Source: Agarophyton chilense | Lineage: Eukaryota; Rhodophyta; Florideophyceae; Gracilariales; Gracilariaceae | Reading direction: 5' to 3' | DNA length: 64,000 nt | Assembly: GCA_030374765.1 (NCBI GenBank) | Contig: JARGXX010000031.1 | Location: 558,001 to 622,000, forward strand | Part shown: piece after piece, positions 1 to 10,761 of the stretch | How the letters are laid out: each line of letters begins with the position of its first letter | Position numbering within the stretch: position 1 is the first letter of the stretch | Position numbers and translations under genes: made by a program | Notes under the pieces: model-generated | What the model saw: the letters and a program-made list of their open reading frames with translations, nothing else | Databases searched by the model: none | What the model was told of the DNA's origin: nothing

Positions 1-408
1 TTCCTTTCGAATTGTTTATAGATTGTAACTTCTTTTACTACGTTTGTTCTTCAGACGCAATCTCCCTCTTCCAGTTTTTCACCTTGTTATTTTTTGTAGA
101 ATCTGGATCTAATTCGGTTACTTCTGGTGGCTGGTTCCTCCTTTTTCTTTATATATCTTATTTTACCTTTGAGACACCTTCAACAAAGGTTGTTGAAACC
201 CGCGTTCATCCGTATCAGAATAAAGTCCAGAATATGTCCTTAAAATTTTAAATACCTATAAATTCCATCGTTTATGTTATGTTGCCCAGATAATTCTGTA
301 CTACAATAGTTGGTTCTGAAATAGGTATTCCAACTTTTTCAAGAAAGTACTAAACCCATACAGTGTTTTTATCAATTGTTATAATGCATAAAAGTATGCG
401 TCAGATTG
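1..408. other. AT-rich stretch without a supportable gene
   Basis: I see no homology or RNA signal here. The 79-codon plus-strand frame at 12-251 is hydrophobic and low in complexity, and is probably chance. The stretch lies just downstream, on the minus strand, of a copia remnant and may include its lost 3' end. Confidence 0.4.
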
Positions 409-2048
409 CTAGAGTGACACAGATGGCTGCATCTTTGAGACCCATAATACTTTGGAGCCACCCGACTGAAAAACGAATTTTCTACGAGATCTGAAGGAGT
501 CATTGTCTCTGCACCTACCTGCATCAGACCGTGAGAGAATGTCCGTGATATCGGTCTTAAAAATGGGAAGAACTATATTCAGTGAGTTCTTCCGATAACG
601 AAGAATCCTGGTTAAGAGCTTTACAGTATGGTAGTCTGGGATAAGATGCATACCTCGATAGTGAATAAACGGCAGTGCTGATATTTGGCCTCGTTCGAGT
701 AGAAAGAAAGAAAAGTTTTTCCATCGTTCCGCAGTACAAAATACCCTCCATTTTGAAATTCTCAACCTCAGATGTAATATTCGAAGGATCAAGCAGTTCA
801 TCCGTCAGCTTAAGTAGAATGAAACAAGATTGAGTTTCTCCATGTGGCTATTCTCAAATATATTCAGCATTAAATCCTTCTGTCCAAACATAATATCATT
901 GTTTGAATCGTAGGCTTCCACGTTAAGAAACATGTTACCGCCCCCTACGTCTTTCACTTGGTACTACTTCATTATCTAATAAGTCACCTCCAATACTGAT
1001 ACAGTGTCCCCATTTATGACGATATTGTCAACATAGGCAAGCAAAACAACATTTTTCCGTCGGAAACGCTTTGTTTATAAACAATCGCTACTTCCAATCG
1101 TTCTTAGACCAACTGTCTTTAAAAATGCCAAAAATCTGTGGTAGCTCAGTTTGGCAGCCTCAAAAAGTCCATAGACAGATTTGTGCAGCTTTTCAGTGTC
1201 GCTATTAGCCTCGGCGATTTCACCAATACGAGGAAGCCGGAAGTGTATATCGAAATATTTTGGTAATGGAGCATTGAAAAGGCCTCCTTTGTGAGAGGAA
1301 GACTCTGTCCTTCCACTTTTACTTCGATCTCGTCTTCGTCTAACTAAGTGCTAAATCTTTCCACTGAAATGTTTGACATCCTTAACATCAACATGCGTTC
1401 AATTATATTTTTTGGACATGCAGATAAACAAAGACATTCGAAAATTTTCAAATCCCGCTACTGGTGCATACCAATTTCTGGTTTCAACCGAGCTCAATTC
1501 TTGTAGATTGCTACGATCGACCATCTTGGCTTTAAAGAGTTTGTGAAATTTAATGTTCGTCTCTCTTCAGACGTAAAACTATTTCAGTGGGTAGTGTAAA
1601 AATTCGAAGGAGCGTGTATGGTGACACTGTACGACTTGCCATTTTTGAATATTTGGAACTCATTCATGATCTCTGCTTTCGAGATGGAGCACTCTCGAAA
1701 GGAATTTGCCACCCTGTAAGAAAGCTTTTCAAAGGTGCTCATAGTCTTGGGAACTGCATGGGTAGCTCTTGGTCGCAGATTGTAGCGATGTAAAAACATC
1801 TGCCTCAATTCGAGAGGGTCAGCAGCATTCTCGCTTTCATCGACGTACTTGGTTCCGACATAAGTTGAGGGATGCTCCGCATAGTGGGTTAGAGTGCTCA
1901 GTGCATCCTCAATTTCATCTTCGTCATTGCTTCCTTCCTCAGCGATTGAATGATCTTCAGATTCGTTTTCATGATCCTCGTGTGAGCCGCTATTTTCTGA
2001 ATGTTCTGTAGACAAATCCCTATTGTCAGAAACTATAGGAAGGGCCAA
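409..2048 (-). pseudogene. Ty1/copia pol remnant (linker, RT, RNase H)
   Basis: Three copia pol blocks lie in the correct minus-strand order. The first (1584-2048) is an acidic Ser/Glu-rich linker ending in RYNLRPR, a motif typical of the region between copia integrase and reverse transcriptase. The second, near 1018-1044, reads LLAYVDNIV, where the RT active site normally reads YVDD, so one catalytic Asp is replaced. The third (409-751) carries the RT-RNase H connection (STRTRPNISTAVYSLSRY) and an RNase H block (SDAGR, then SKMQPSVSL). The blocks lie in different frames with stops between them, so no protein is made. Gag, protease, integrase and LTRs were not found. The family call is firm; the ends are approximate. 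Confidence 0.75.
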
Positions 2049-2224
2049 ATTGCTAACTTGTCTCGATTGGCGCTTTTCACATGCGAAGCAAAAAGGTTGG
2101 GCAAAAAGAGAAGTTCCGCGCTGTGTCCGATGCCTCCAAACTCTTTGACAGAGTCTGGTATTCTTTATTATATAGTAGTTTCTGGTGCTTCAAGAACAGC
2201 TCGTGCGTTGTGTTCATGGATTTT

Positions 2225-3640
2225 CTATGATGCGGGCGCTGCGTATGTGTCGCTGTCTTCAAGTATTTGTCTACTTCGAGAGCCTACGCAGTCCCAACGC
2301 CCGCTTCTCAATCCAAACTGACGTCCCCTCTGGGCTGCTATTGCTTTATTCCATCCCAGTTCTGCATCAATCTGCTTTGGAGTGCACTTACGCATCCCAG
2401 TTGTGCTCTTGGATGGCCAACAGTCGCCCTTTGACCAATTCTTGGAATGGAATATGAGAGGTTTGTCATGAAAATTGGACCAGTCTATTCTAAATGTTGT
2501 ACAGTCTTTTCGGAGTTGTTCCAGATAGTTCTTCACCAAATTTGGTACATCGTGTTGTAGGCTTTTCAATACAATCTAGTCGGTTTCGTTGTTCTCGAAG
2601 ACTTTCTAATTGACCAAGATGCTAAATTTGCTGGCTTTTTTTGATATTTTCGGAACTCTTCGACGACCAGTTTCTCGTTTTCTTGATGAGAGAGGTAATT
2701 TTACAGTTCTTCGATGATTTGAAGATTCCTGTTTCGGAAAAACTTCAACCGACGGCCGTACACTACTTCCTTCTTTCCTAAAAGGAGATTTTCAACTTCA
2801 AAGGTGTATTAACCATTGTAACTTGTCAATCGATATGGGCCTTCCCAGTGTAGCGAGAGTTTTCTCTTCATTTTGTTCTGTAGCAATCCTTACAGCACAA
2901 AGTCGCCCTCAGAAAAGTTCACCTGGAGTACTCCCGTTTTCCAGTTGTTTGATTTTACCGCTGTTCTGCGTTTCCTGCTATACTCTGTAACTACATCTCG
3001 GTGCATGAATTCTATTGCTTCTCTGCAGCGGTCAAATTCTCTCAATTGCCTAATCTGTGCCCTGATGATGGACACAGTTTTCGATTCTCCTTTGAGCTCA
3101 ATGAGTATGGAAAATGGGTCATCCTGCTTCAGCCCGGTGAATACTTTCAGTGGATATCGATTATTTAAATCGCTCCTATGGAGAGTGTTTCACTTTTGAC
3201 TGCACTGGTGACGTCACCTTGAGCCATGGGGCGATTTGAGGCTGAACCTTTGACAGTATTTCTCTGGCCGCCCTTGTACGCTCTCTGCACACTACATCGA
3301 CTGTACCGTTGCCCTATGGTGCGTAGGCCAGGTTGAAATGATCCTGGGTGTGCAAATGATCTTTGAGACCACGTATCACTGTGTTCTTAAAAAGACTAGC
3401 TTAATCAGATACCCGTATCCTCGAAGTTCCGAAGGAGATGAACTGTTTTGTAAGCTTTTCAGCGTTTACTTCAGCAGTTGCTTCGGTTGTCGGTACGAGC
3501 CATATATAGCCGCAGAAGTCGTTTTTGATCACAAGAACGTACACTAGAATACAAACTGAAGTTACTTTGGAGCATATGTTTGGAGTGTTTCTGGATTACT
3601 TTTTGAAACAAAACTGATGTTAAGTGGTACAAATGGCGTG
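2225..3640 (-). pseudogene. Ty3/gypsy integrase and chromodomain-like tail, decayed
   Basis: In minus-strand order, 3060-3640 holds an integrase core. It reads VLVIKNDFCGYIWLVP, then a block matching the second catalytic Asp region (RIRVSD), then AYAP followed by NGTVDVVCRERTRAAREIL where a Glu is expected after GTV, so D stands in place of E. At 2890-3075 is the integrase C-terminal segment (EAIEFMHRDVV, then VNFSEGDFVL). Around 2700-2880 the strand reads WEGPYRLT, then FEVENLLLGKKEVV and GRRLKFFRN, typical of the region before a chromodomain. A tail near 2540-2570 reads DVPNLVKNYLEQL, as at the end of a chromodomain. Several stops interrupt the frame. The element shares its orientation with the adjacent copia remnant but belongs to another superfamily. 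Confidence 0.72.
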
Positions 3641-6021
3641 CTTCATAATCCTCCCATTGGAGTGCACTTTAGACTACAAAGTCGATCTAGAACGCCTCCA
3701 AATCCTGTAAAACACACTAGAATATACTCCATGTGAACGCTTCATATGGTCATCGGTGCAGCTATAAAATGTTTTAGATGACAGGCTGAAACAGAGCTCT
3801 CGACTCTCTACAAACAGCTTTCCACATTTACAATATACCATTTGTTGCTTTTCAATGCCCATGTAATGAGAACCCATTCTTCGGAGCTCAAGACCACGAC
3901 AAGTATAATTCACTTCTCATGGGAGCGCAGATCTTTTAGTACTTACTAGAGGAGCCCCTTTTTGCGCTCCTTTCAGTCCTTCACGATCACTTCAGTCCTA
4001 GCAGTCGGCGATTGATACCGTCAGGAGCATTATGAGCGTTCAAAAGGTTGTTAACGCCTGGGTACGGATCCAAGAAATATACTCTCTTGCGCCCTCCAAC
4101 TACAACCCTGTACTCTACAACACCGATGGGATTGAGAAGGATTACCACATCCTCAACAGTGGTAGACGTGAAAGTCCTCTCCAGACCTCTGTGTTTGAAA
4201 ACTTCCCCGTAATTTTACATTTCAAGCCCAAATACTCATTCAGAAACATCCATTTCGAATTTATCTCCACTTATTGTCTGGTACACAAGAATCTTTAGCA
4301 CCTTTCCGTAATATATATCTTTTCATTCATCAGCACTGCCATTAAATTCTCCTCCAAAATACCAAACAGCTCTTTTCAGAGCGGAACGATGCCTCTTTGC
4401 TTCACTGGTCCCGATAATCACTTCACTTCCCTCTCATCATATTCCATATCGACCGCAACAGATTACTTCATCACTGGACACAAATCTTAGTGCCGCAGGA
4501 AGCGATGCGTCAAGAGTGTTGCAGAAGTAGACGCCAATTAAACGTTTCGTTCTCCTGCGGCTATGATAATCGTTTGACAATAATTCGGTTGTAACAGGTG
4601 CAAGAGCTCCGAGACGTTTTTCGGAACTGTTGGAACTTTCGGTGCGAAAATGGTTCCCATAAAGTACCTTAAAACTTTCAAGTGTCAAGGCATTGGTGGT
4701 AAGGGATTCTACTGCTCAAATTTTGGTATCGAACCTGCTTTTGTCCCATTCAATCAATCTTTCGACCCAGTACTGGCTGTGATACGGGGCTGGTCCACAT
4801 GATCTCACCCCGTCAGTCACGTGAAGTAACGCATGTATGGAGTACTTGCAAAGGTGCACCCTCTGCGGATGGAACTCAACTTAATTGCTCTCAAAGTGCC
4901 CAAAGAATGCCTTACAAATGAGTTGGGGGTTAGAAAACTCCACTGCACTCACGTACGGCCTATGCATCAGATCAAAAATATTGCGTAGAATTTCCAATTC
5001 TTTCATGTATGCATCTGGTAAATGTCCTTAAGGCACGAAGGTGGATAAGTAGCAGAAGAAGCCACGACATTCTACCACTTTCCAACTTTTGTACAGAGAG
5101 GTTGATCGAGGAATATTACCGAAACCATCATGTAAAGTGTATTTTGTAGGACAACGCTTGGGGCGGAGACACCACGAAGATGTTCGGGATCTTTCTCTCT
5201 TGAGAGAAACGCCTCAGGCGGAGGAGACGCGTCCCAGAGAAGCACAGAAACAGAGCCACTCTGGAATGGCACGACGGAGTCGGGTGTAAGACCGAGGCCA
5301 ATCCAGCGGGATATACCTAGGGTGTTTAGGTGAGCACGGCACAGTCCGGGGTGTGACCAGTCCTAGGCGGAGCGGTACCACGGCGATTGTCGGCAAAGGA
5401 GCGAGGAAACACTCGTATGAAAAGGGCGAGCGGGGTGAGTGAGGCAGCCACTCACGAGAGCCAAAAAGGAGAAAAAGAGGAAACGGGGGCGAAACCCTAT
5501 ACAGGGGCAAGACTACGACAAGTGTCGGCGATTAAATATGAACTAACGGTGGTGGTAGCACTCTGGTCGACAGAGGGGTGGATGGACTAACGTGCCACGG
5601 GCGCTCACGCAGTATGTGGTGAAGACGCGCCGAAGGCGAAAAGTTCAGAGCCAAGACTCCCTCCTTGGGATCTCCCAAGAGGGTGTTTACTGGGGAGCAG
5701 TGCTCAACCTCCTAAGTATTGTGGCGCGCGGCCCCTGACAGTGGGCGCGCGCCCAAAAAATAGACACTAAATAGCGATAGCGTAGCTAAATAAATACTAA
5801 ATAATACTAAATAATACTAACCATTAGGTAGAATCCGGGACACGAGTGGCACGCCTCGCACTCGAGCGTCGGCATCCGTGCAGTCTTGGTGTTCCACCAG
5901 TGTGTACTTCCGGTTTTCACCGGCTGTCAACACGCAATAGCGATATTGTTTGTCGTAGCCCAAGCTAGTCCTCAAGCGAGAGAACTCTCTAAGTCCTGCG
6001 AAGAAACCCCCTTGAAGGGCA
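3641..6021. other. Unassigned stretch between repeats
   Basis: I found no protein family here. Minus-strand sequence to about 3913 may extend the neighbouring gypsy integrase toward its zinc-binding end, but I could not align it. The frame at 4032-4298 (plus) has no recognised domain. From about 5070 the composition becomes GC-rich, ending near 5750 in a palindromic gggcgcgcgccc preceded by CTGACA. This could be an LTR end, but no second copy exists in the window. A short microrepeat of aaataatact units lies at about 5781-5820. Confidence 0.35.
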
Positions 6022-6066
6022 TTGTCCTTCATATCCCCCTCCTCAGGTGACGAACACGCCGTCGAC

Positions 6067-6648
6067 ATGGCGGGGAGGCAATGGTCCAACCGGCATAGGA
6101 GCGAGACGCGTAACGCGTCCAGCGACCACTCGACTGTCGAAGGCAGAGCAGCACAACAGAACGACAAACGCACCAACGCGGTAACCACTCCTCGAACTTC
6201 GAGCGCTCTTCCGCATCGTACGCCAAATTCCAGCGACCACATCCCGATACCTTGGCGACCAGTACTCCCGATGAACGGTAGTAACAATCCCCGCCGGGGT
6301 TACTTCTCCGGTTTCCATTCGGTTCCCCTTCTGCGGGGGAGCGCCTCGTCAACCGCGCCGATCCGATCCCGGGGTCCCGTTGAAGCCTCAAGCCACATCA
6401 CTCTTGCGGAGGACACCTGGCCCAGTTACGACGAACTTGTCGGGTTAAACCCGCGTCAACATGCGGCGATTCTCCGGAGAGCTCCGTGGTTCCATCCGAT
6501 AGCGGTCTTCGTCGAAGAACTCGTGGCCGCGTATGCTGATTGCAATGCGCGTCTCCCGGGCGAGCGGCCTGCTTTGATCACCACTTCGTGGGACTGGCGA
6601 CGCAGTGTGGCGGTTCCCATTCACGCGATTCTGCGGAGAAGGCGCTAG
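6067..6648 (+). CDS. Unknown protein, N-terminal frame
   Basis: The open frame starts upstream at a TTG (6022). The first ATG is at 6067 and gives about 194 residues. The N-terminal two thirds are Ser/Arg/Asn-rich and look disordered. The last third (WFHPIAVFVEELVAAY, then ERPALITTSWDWRR) looks folded. I recognise no family. The frame ends at a TAG just where the next, longer frame (6605-7954) becomes open, and an 18-bp direct duplication sits on this junction (6646-6682). The two frames may therefore be one gene broken by a frameshift or joined by splicing. High GC in this interval supports coding on either strand, so the call is tentative. Confidence 0.4.
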   Translation: MAGRQWSNRHRSETRNASSDHSTVEGRAAQQNDKRTNAVTTPRTSSALPHRTPNSSDHIPIPWRPVLPMNGSNNPRRGYFSGFHSVPLLRGSASSTAPIRSRGPVEASSHITLAEDTWPSYDELVGLNPRQHAAILRRAPWFHPIAVFVEELVAAYADCNARLPGERPALITTSWDWRRSVAVPIHAILRRRR

Positions 6649-7954
6649 TCGGCGGAAGAGGCACGAGTCGGCGGAAGAGGGGCATTGTATATTTGTCCGC
6701 ATTGGTTACTCACGGATCAGCCGGGCGAACTTCCAATACCCCATCCCCGACGAATTCGGCTTCGACCTACGGATATACTGGACTCAGGGTGAGATGGGCT
6801 ATTGTGACCGCCTTGTGGCGTTGGAAACTTACGCATGGCGCGGTCAACCGCGAGCATGTCAAGAAGCGATCTGCTGGGTCCGTCCGTTCATTCGTGCCGA
6901 GTTCCGTCACCTTCGTCGTGAGTCCCGATATCGGTGGTTACAGAACTTCATCCGCGAGGAGCGTCGGGGCAGGTCCCGCTTTGGGTTCCTTGTCTCTTAT
7001 CAGAACACGGAGATAAGCTGGATTAGTCCCTTCTATCAGTTCCGGCGATACGTTCCCCTGCCTGGGTGGTGGTCCTCCGTCGAGGTGTGCCGGGGATGTT
7101 ACGTGGAGTTGCCTCCAGTCGTCTTTTATTTGGGCTCGTACCTCATCCAGGATCCGCACTCCGGCTTATGGTCCGTGGTCCTAACCGAATGGGCAGTCCG
7201 CGCCGTGGCGTACATCTTGTGGGAAGCCTACGACCAGTATCGACTGTGGTATCTTCCTCTGCGTTTGCGTGGTTACATCCGGCAGCTGGACCTTCAACTC
7301 CCTCTTGGAAATGTCAATAACGCTGATGAAGCTCAGGAACTCATCGACATCATTGGGCGTGTCGACTGGGCTGTCGTGCCTGTCCGGCAGAGCGGCCGTG
7401 GTCAAGAAGCCGGTGGCGCTGATCGGTCTCCGAGGCGTCGCACGCCGTTGGCGGGAGATTTAATCTTCTTTAACTTGTGGGAGCAGCAAGAGATCTCCGA
7501 GACGGAGGCGTCGATACTTCGGATGGCTCCGCGAGGCATACCATACGGGCACCCCGTGGGGTTTGTCAACTCGGATGGCTTCTACTACGCCTCTGGCGGT
7601 GATGATCTCCCGGAGGAGGAGGGCGAATACCGTGGCGACGAAGTCACGGAAGACGTTGGAGATCCCGATGGTGCCGAAACTGCGGCGCAGCCGGCGCAGG
7701 GAGCGACTCACGCAGGTGCCGTCATCGATCCAGTGGCGGCGGCGTTGCCGGACGAACCGGAAGTTATCGAGGTTCTCATACGCCCAGAGGCGGGCGTGAT
7801 CTCCCAGTTCCTTCGGGGTGTTGGACTGAACGCGCAAGCGATGAGCGGCGACGTTGGTGAGATGAGAGACGCCCTCGTGGCACGCCTGACCGGCGGGAGT
7901 AACTCCGCTAGCGATTCGGTTGGCGCGCACGGCAATTCGGGTTCTTCCAACTAA
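6605..7954 (+). CDS. Unknown Trp/Tyr/Arg-rich protein with acidic tail
   Basis: This is a long uninterrupted frame of up to 449 codons. The first codon is GTG and the first ATG is at 6794. Residues about 30-290 are rich in Trp, Tyr and Arg (for example WYLPLRLRGYIRQLDLQLP), which suggests a folded or membrane-contacting domain. Residues about 325-400 are acidic and of low complexity, and the C-terminus is Gly/Ser-rich. No signal peptide, zinc finger or catalytic motif is visible, and I recognise no family. It runs toward the 3' end of minus-strand element A. It could be an accessory ORF of a retroelement, a gag-like gene of another element, or a host gene. Its length without stops in GC-rich DNA is suggestive but not decisive. 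Confidence 0.5.
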   Translation: MWRFPFTRFCGEGASRRKRHESAEEGHCIFVRIGYSRISRANFQYPIPDEFGFDLRIYWTQGEMGYCDRLVALETYAWRGQPRACQEAICWVRPFIRAEFRHLRRESRYRWLQNFIREERRGRSRFGFLVSYQNTEISWISPFYQFRRYVPLPGWWSSVEVCRGCYVELPPVVFYLGSYLIQDPHSGLWSVVLTEWAVRAVAYILWEAYDQYRLWYLPLRLRGYIRQLDLQLPLGNVNNADEAQELIDIIGRVDWAVVPVRQSGRGQEAGGADRSPRRRTPLAGDLIFFNLWEQQEISETEASILRMAPRGIPYGHPVGFVNSDGFYYASGGDDLPEEEGEYRGDEVTEDVGDPDGAETAAQPAQGATHAGAVIDPVAAALPDEPEVIEVLIRPEAGVISQFLRGVGLNAQAMSGDVGEMRDALVARLTGGSNSASDSVGAHGNSGSSN

Positions 7955-8166
7955 TTCCTTGTGATCTTGGTTAGTATATCCCTCTGTGCGGTTGTGTGTG
8001 CAGCAACTTCGAAAATAGTAAAATGCTTCCATCTATGACGTCTTTGTTTTCTTTCTTCTCTTTCACTTCTTCTGAGTGTCTTTCTCCGAGGCTTCAGTGC
8101 TTCTTCTCCTTCTTCCAAGGGTCCCTATCCAGATCTTCTGTTCCTTTATCCCCATCGCGTGTCTTC

Positions 8167-10393
8167 TTATCCAACTTGGGCTCGGTCCATGGTAGCCTGC
8201 AAAGCCGTGATAGTACGACGATGATACTGTACCACCTTTGACCGAGGAAGGTGCTCTATCGGTTCGTCTGAATCTCGTTCGGGGCCGTACCCGTACCAAC
8301 GGACCAAGTATTGGATATACCCTTTTGGGTTGTAGGAGTGCTCCAAAATGCGTCCGACCACGAACTCTTGTCGGAACACTTCCCGGCCATCCCGTATGAC
8401 GGTGCCGCTATTTCGGGGTGGTGCCCGTCCTGAGCCAGGGGGTACCGAAGTGATCACACGTCGGGCGGCTTCGCTTCGGTCGGACCGTGTAGCGCGCAAG
8501 GCAGTCCTCGGCTGAGTAGAATGTCGACCCGACTTCGGTGGTTCATTTTCCCCAAGTGTCGGGCTTGTTTCGGCGCTTCCCACTTCGATTGGAGGGCCCA
8601 CACCAGCGGGTAGCCCGGGTGGTAGTTCCGCTAATCGGCGTGGTGAAGCTCGCTTCGGCGGTGAGATTCGCTGGGGCGGTGGCGCATTTTCGCACCTCTC
8701 TGTCCCACCGCGAGGTTCCGTTTACTCACGTGAGCGTTGCGATGGCTGGCTGTCCGGCATCGGCGCCGTGGATGTATCCGCCTCCCTGTGCGGGGTACTT
8801 GGCGGTGCGTCGTACACTCGTAATGTATCAGGCTGCAGTGCGTCGAGCGCATTTGCATTACGTATTGCACGTGTGGTGACACCTCAGCGAGTGTTGGTAT
8901 CGTTATCCATAGCTGCGTTCTGAGGTTTGGATAGCGACTGCGTCGAATCGTGCAGGACGTCGGTATCAGGCACCCCTGATAGGCGAAGAATGACACGCGA
9001 CGGTGCGGCGTTTCCAGCAACGGTATCGAACGGATTACGACGGCTGTCGGGCGCCTCCTCCTCCTTAGACAATGCACCGGAGTTTATGTCCGTCGGGTGG
9101 ACTGGGTAGGAGCGACGAATGCGCGACACGATTCCTTTCGGGCTGGGCGCCGCGGGTAGCGGAAGGTCAGAAAAACCCCAAGCTGGGTTTGGTAACGTGT
9201 ATGGACGCGGGTGGACCTGGAGTAAGGGGGTCGATGAATCCGTTTCAACGGGAGCAGTCACACCAGTAGGTTGGGATGTTAACGGCATAGGAGCGGATAC
9301 CACGCGATCGCGGGAGATGCGTTCGTGATTACCAGCGAGGTCAACAACGACAGTGTTGGAAGCCACCGAAATGACCCGAAAGGGGCCGTCGGCAACGGGT
9401 GACAGCTTGGGTCGTTTCTCCTTCTCGGGGTTCCAGTACTCCTTGCGGATGAATACATAACCGTTGGGGGCGAGACGTGGCGTCTAGCGAGGGGCTTTGG
9501 CATCAAAGTTACGTTTGTAGGCGGCCTGGGCTCGGCCCATTGAACGCCGTGCGGCGGGAACGAGCTTCGTGAGCCAACTTTCCCGCGCTTCGCGGTAAGC
9601 AGTCGGTGACGGAAAGGTATTCAGCGTGGGCTGTGTTTCTAGCGCCACGGGCGGTGGGGTACGGGACAGTACCAACTCGAAGGGCGTTAATCCAGTTGTC
9701 CTGTGCACCTGCGTATTGTACGCAAAGGTGAGCACATCAGTGAACAAGTCCCAATCTTTGGGGTGGTCTGCAACGTATGAACGGAGTGTCGCAAGTAATG
9801 TCCGGTTGAAACGTCCGGCCTGCCCATTAGTTTGGGGGTGGTAAGTGGTCGTGAACAGGTTCTTAATGTCCAAGATGCGAAATACATCCTCGAAGAAACG
9901 AGAGGCGAACTGTCTCCCGTTATCGGAGAGAAGGTTGACCGGTGGACCGTAGACGAAGACCCAGTGTAGGACAAAGGCTTGAGCCACGCTCATAGCGGAG
10001 ATCTTCCGTAACGGTACAGTCCCGAACAGCTTGAAGAAGCGATCCGTAATTACGAGTAAGAACTTGTAATTTCGCTTAGTGGTAAGGAAGGGACCGAGTA
10101 TATCGATGGTCACAAACTCCAATGGAGCGCGAGCTGGAAACAGCTTCAAATTCGTCGCATGACGGCGGAGTTTGACACGGTTCCGAGCGCAATCGGTACA
10201 AAACCGCACCGTTGGGTAGCAGTCCACTGCCATGGCAGTCCAGCAGAAGTTACGACGTAGGGTGAGGTAAAGTTTCCGTCCCCCGAGGTGGCCACTCAGT
10301 TTGGAGTAGTGCGACAACCGCAAGACTCTCAACTGGAGGTTATGTGGGACCACGATTAGTGGGTGCGATCCGACGGTCCGTACAAGGTATAAC
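8167..10393 (-). pseudogene. Element A: chromovirus integrase to chromodomain, minus strand
   Basis: One continuous minus-strand frame is broken only by stops (TAG at 9484, TGA at about 8884 and TAA near 8725). At 9484-10393 is an integrase with a zinc-binding N-terminus (SGHLGG, then CTDC) and a core with Asp in TIDILG and Asp in LLSDNG. The catalytic Glu is replaced by Gly in NGQAGRFNRTLL, so the enzyme should be dead. At 8884-9480 is the integrase C-terminal domain (DGPFRVI, ERISRDRVVSAP), followed by a Pro/Ser linker. At 8167-8601 is a chromodomain (EFVVGRILEHS, YLVRWYGYGPE, VVQYHRR). Gag, protease and RT are missing because the element is cut at about 10393 by the truncated LTR of element B. 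An open frame begins by chance at an ATG just inside that LTR. Confidence 0.85.
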
Positions 10394-10614
10394 TTTTGGT
10401 TCATCGTTTCTCAACTACCACACAGGCTTTCCCGTGCGTCGATGCCTACCATCGTTCACCTACACGGTATAGGCTAGTTGCCCCGCCGTTTGCCTCTGCG
10501 GGTTTTCACGGTGCCCTGTTACCATCGAGATTTATTACGTCTAACTTCTAAGGTTGAGCGTCACCACGCTCCCGGGACAAGACAGTAGCATACCCAATAG
10601 GTGATTATACGACA
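10394..10614 (+). repeat. Truncated 5' LTR of element B
   Basis: This segment matches the last ~250 bp of the two LTRs of element C (47409-47653 and 55429-55673) and ends with the same TATACGACA terminus. The first ~390 bp of the LTR are missing, and element A abuts the break directly. B has one copy of the 24-bp block that is tandemly duplicated in C (47567-47614). A primer-binding-like TGGTCTCCCGACT follows at 10618. Confidence 0.85.
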
Positions 10615-10761
10615 TTTTGGTCTCCCGACTTAGAAAGCATTTTTAGATTTCGTCGTACCTTCACGGTTCATACGAGATTTTGAGAAAGAGTGGACGGTCG
10701 CACACCTATATGGTTTCAGAAAATCCCGCAAAGCAATACAGGATACCACGATTAGTCACAA
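10615..10761 (+). promoter_or_regulatory. Element B primer-binding site and leader
   Basis: Immediately after the LTR terminus comes TTT, then TGGTCTCCCGACTT (from 10618). TGG is the usual start of a tRNA-primed binding site because it pairs with the tRNA 3' CCA. The same site follows the 5' LTR of element C at 47657. I cannot name the primer tRNA; it is not the usual initiator-Met match. Confidence 0.55.
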
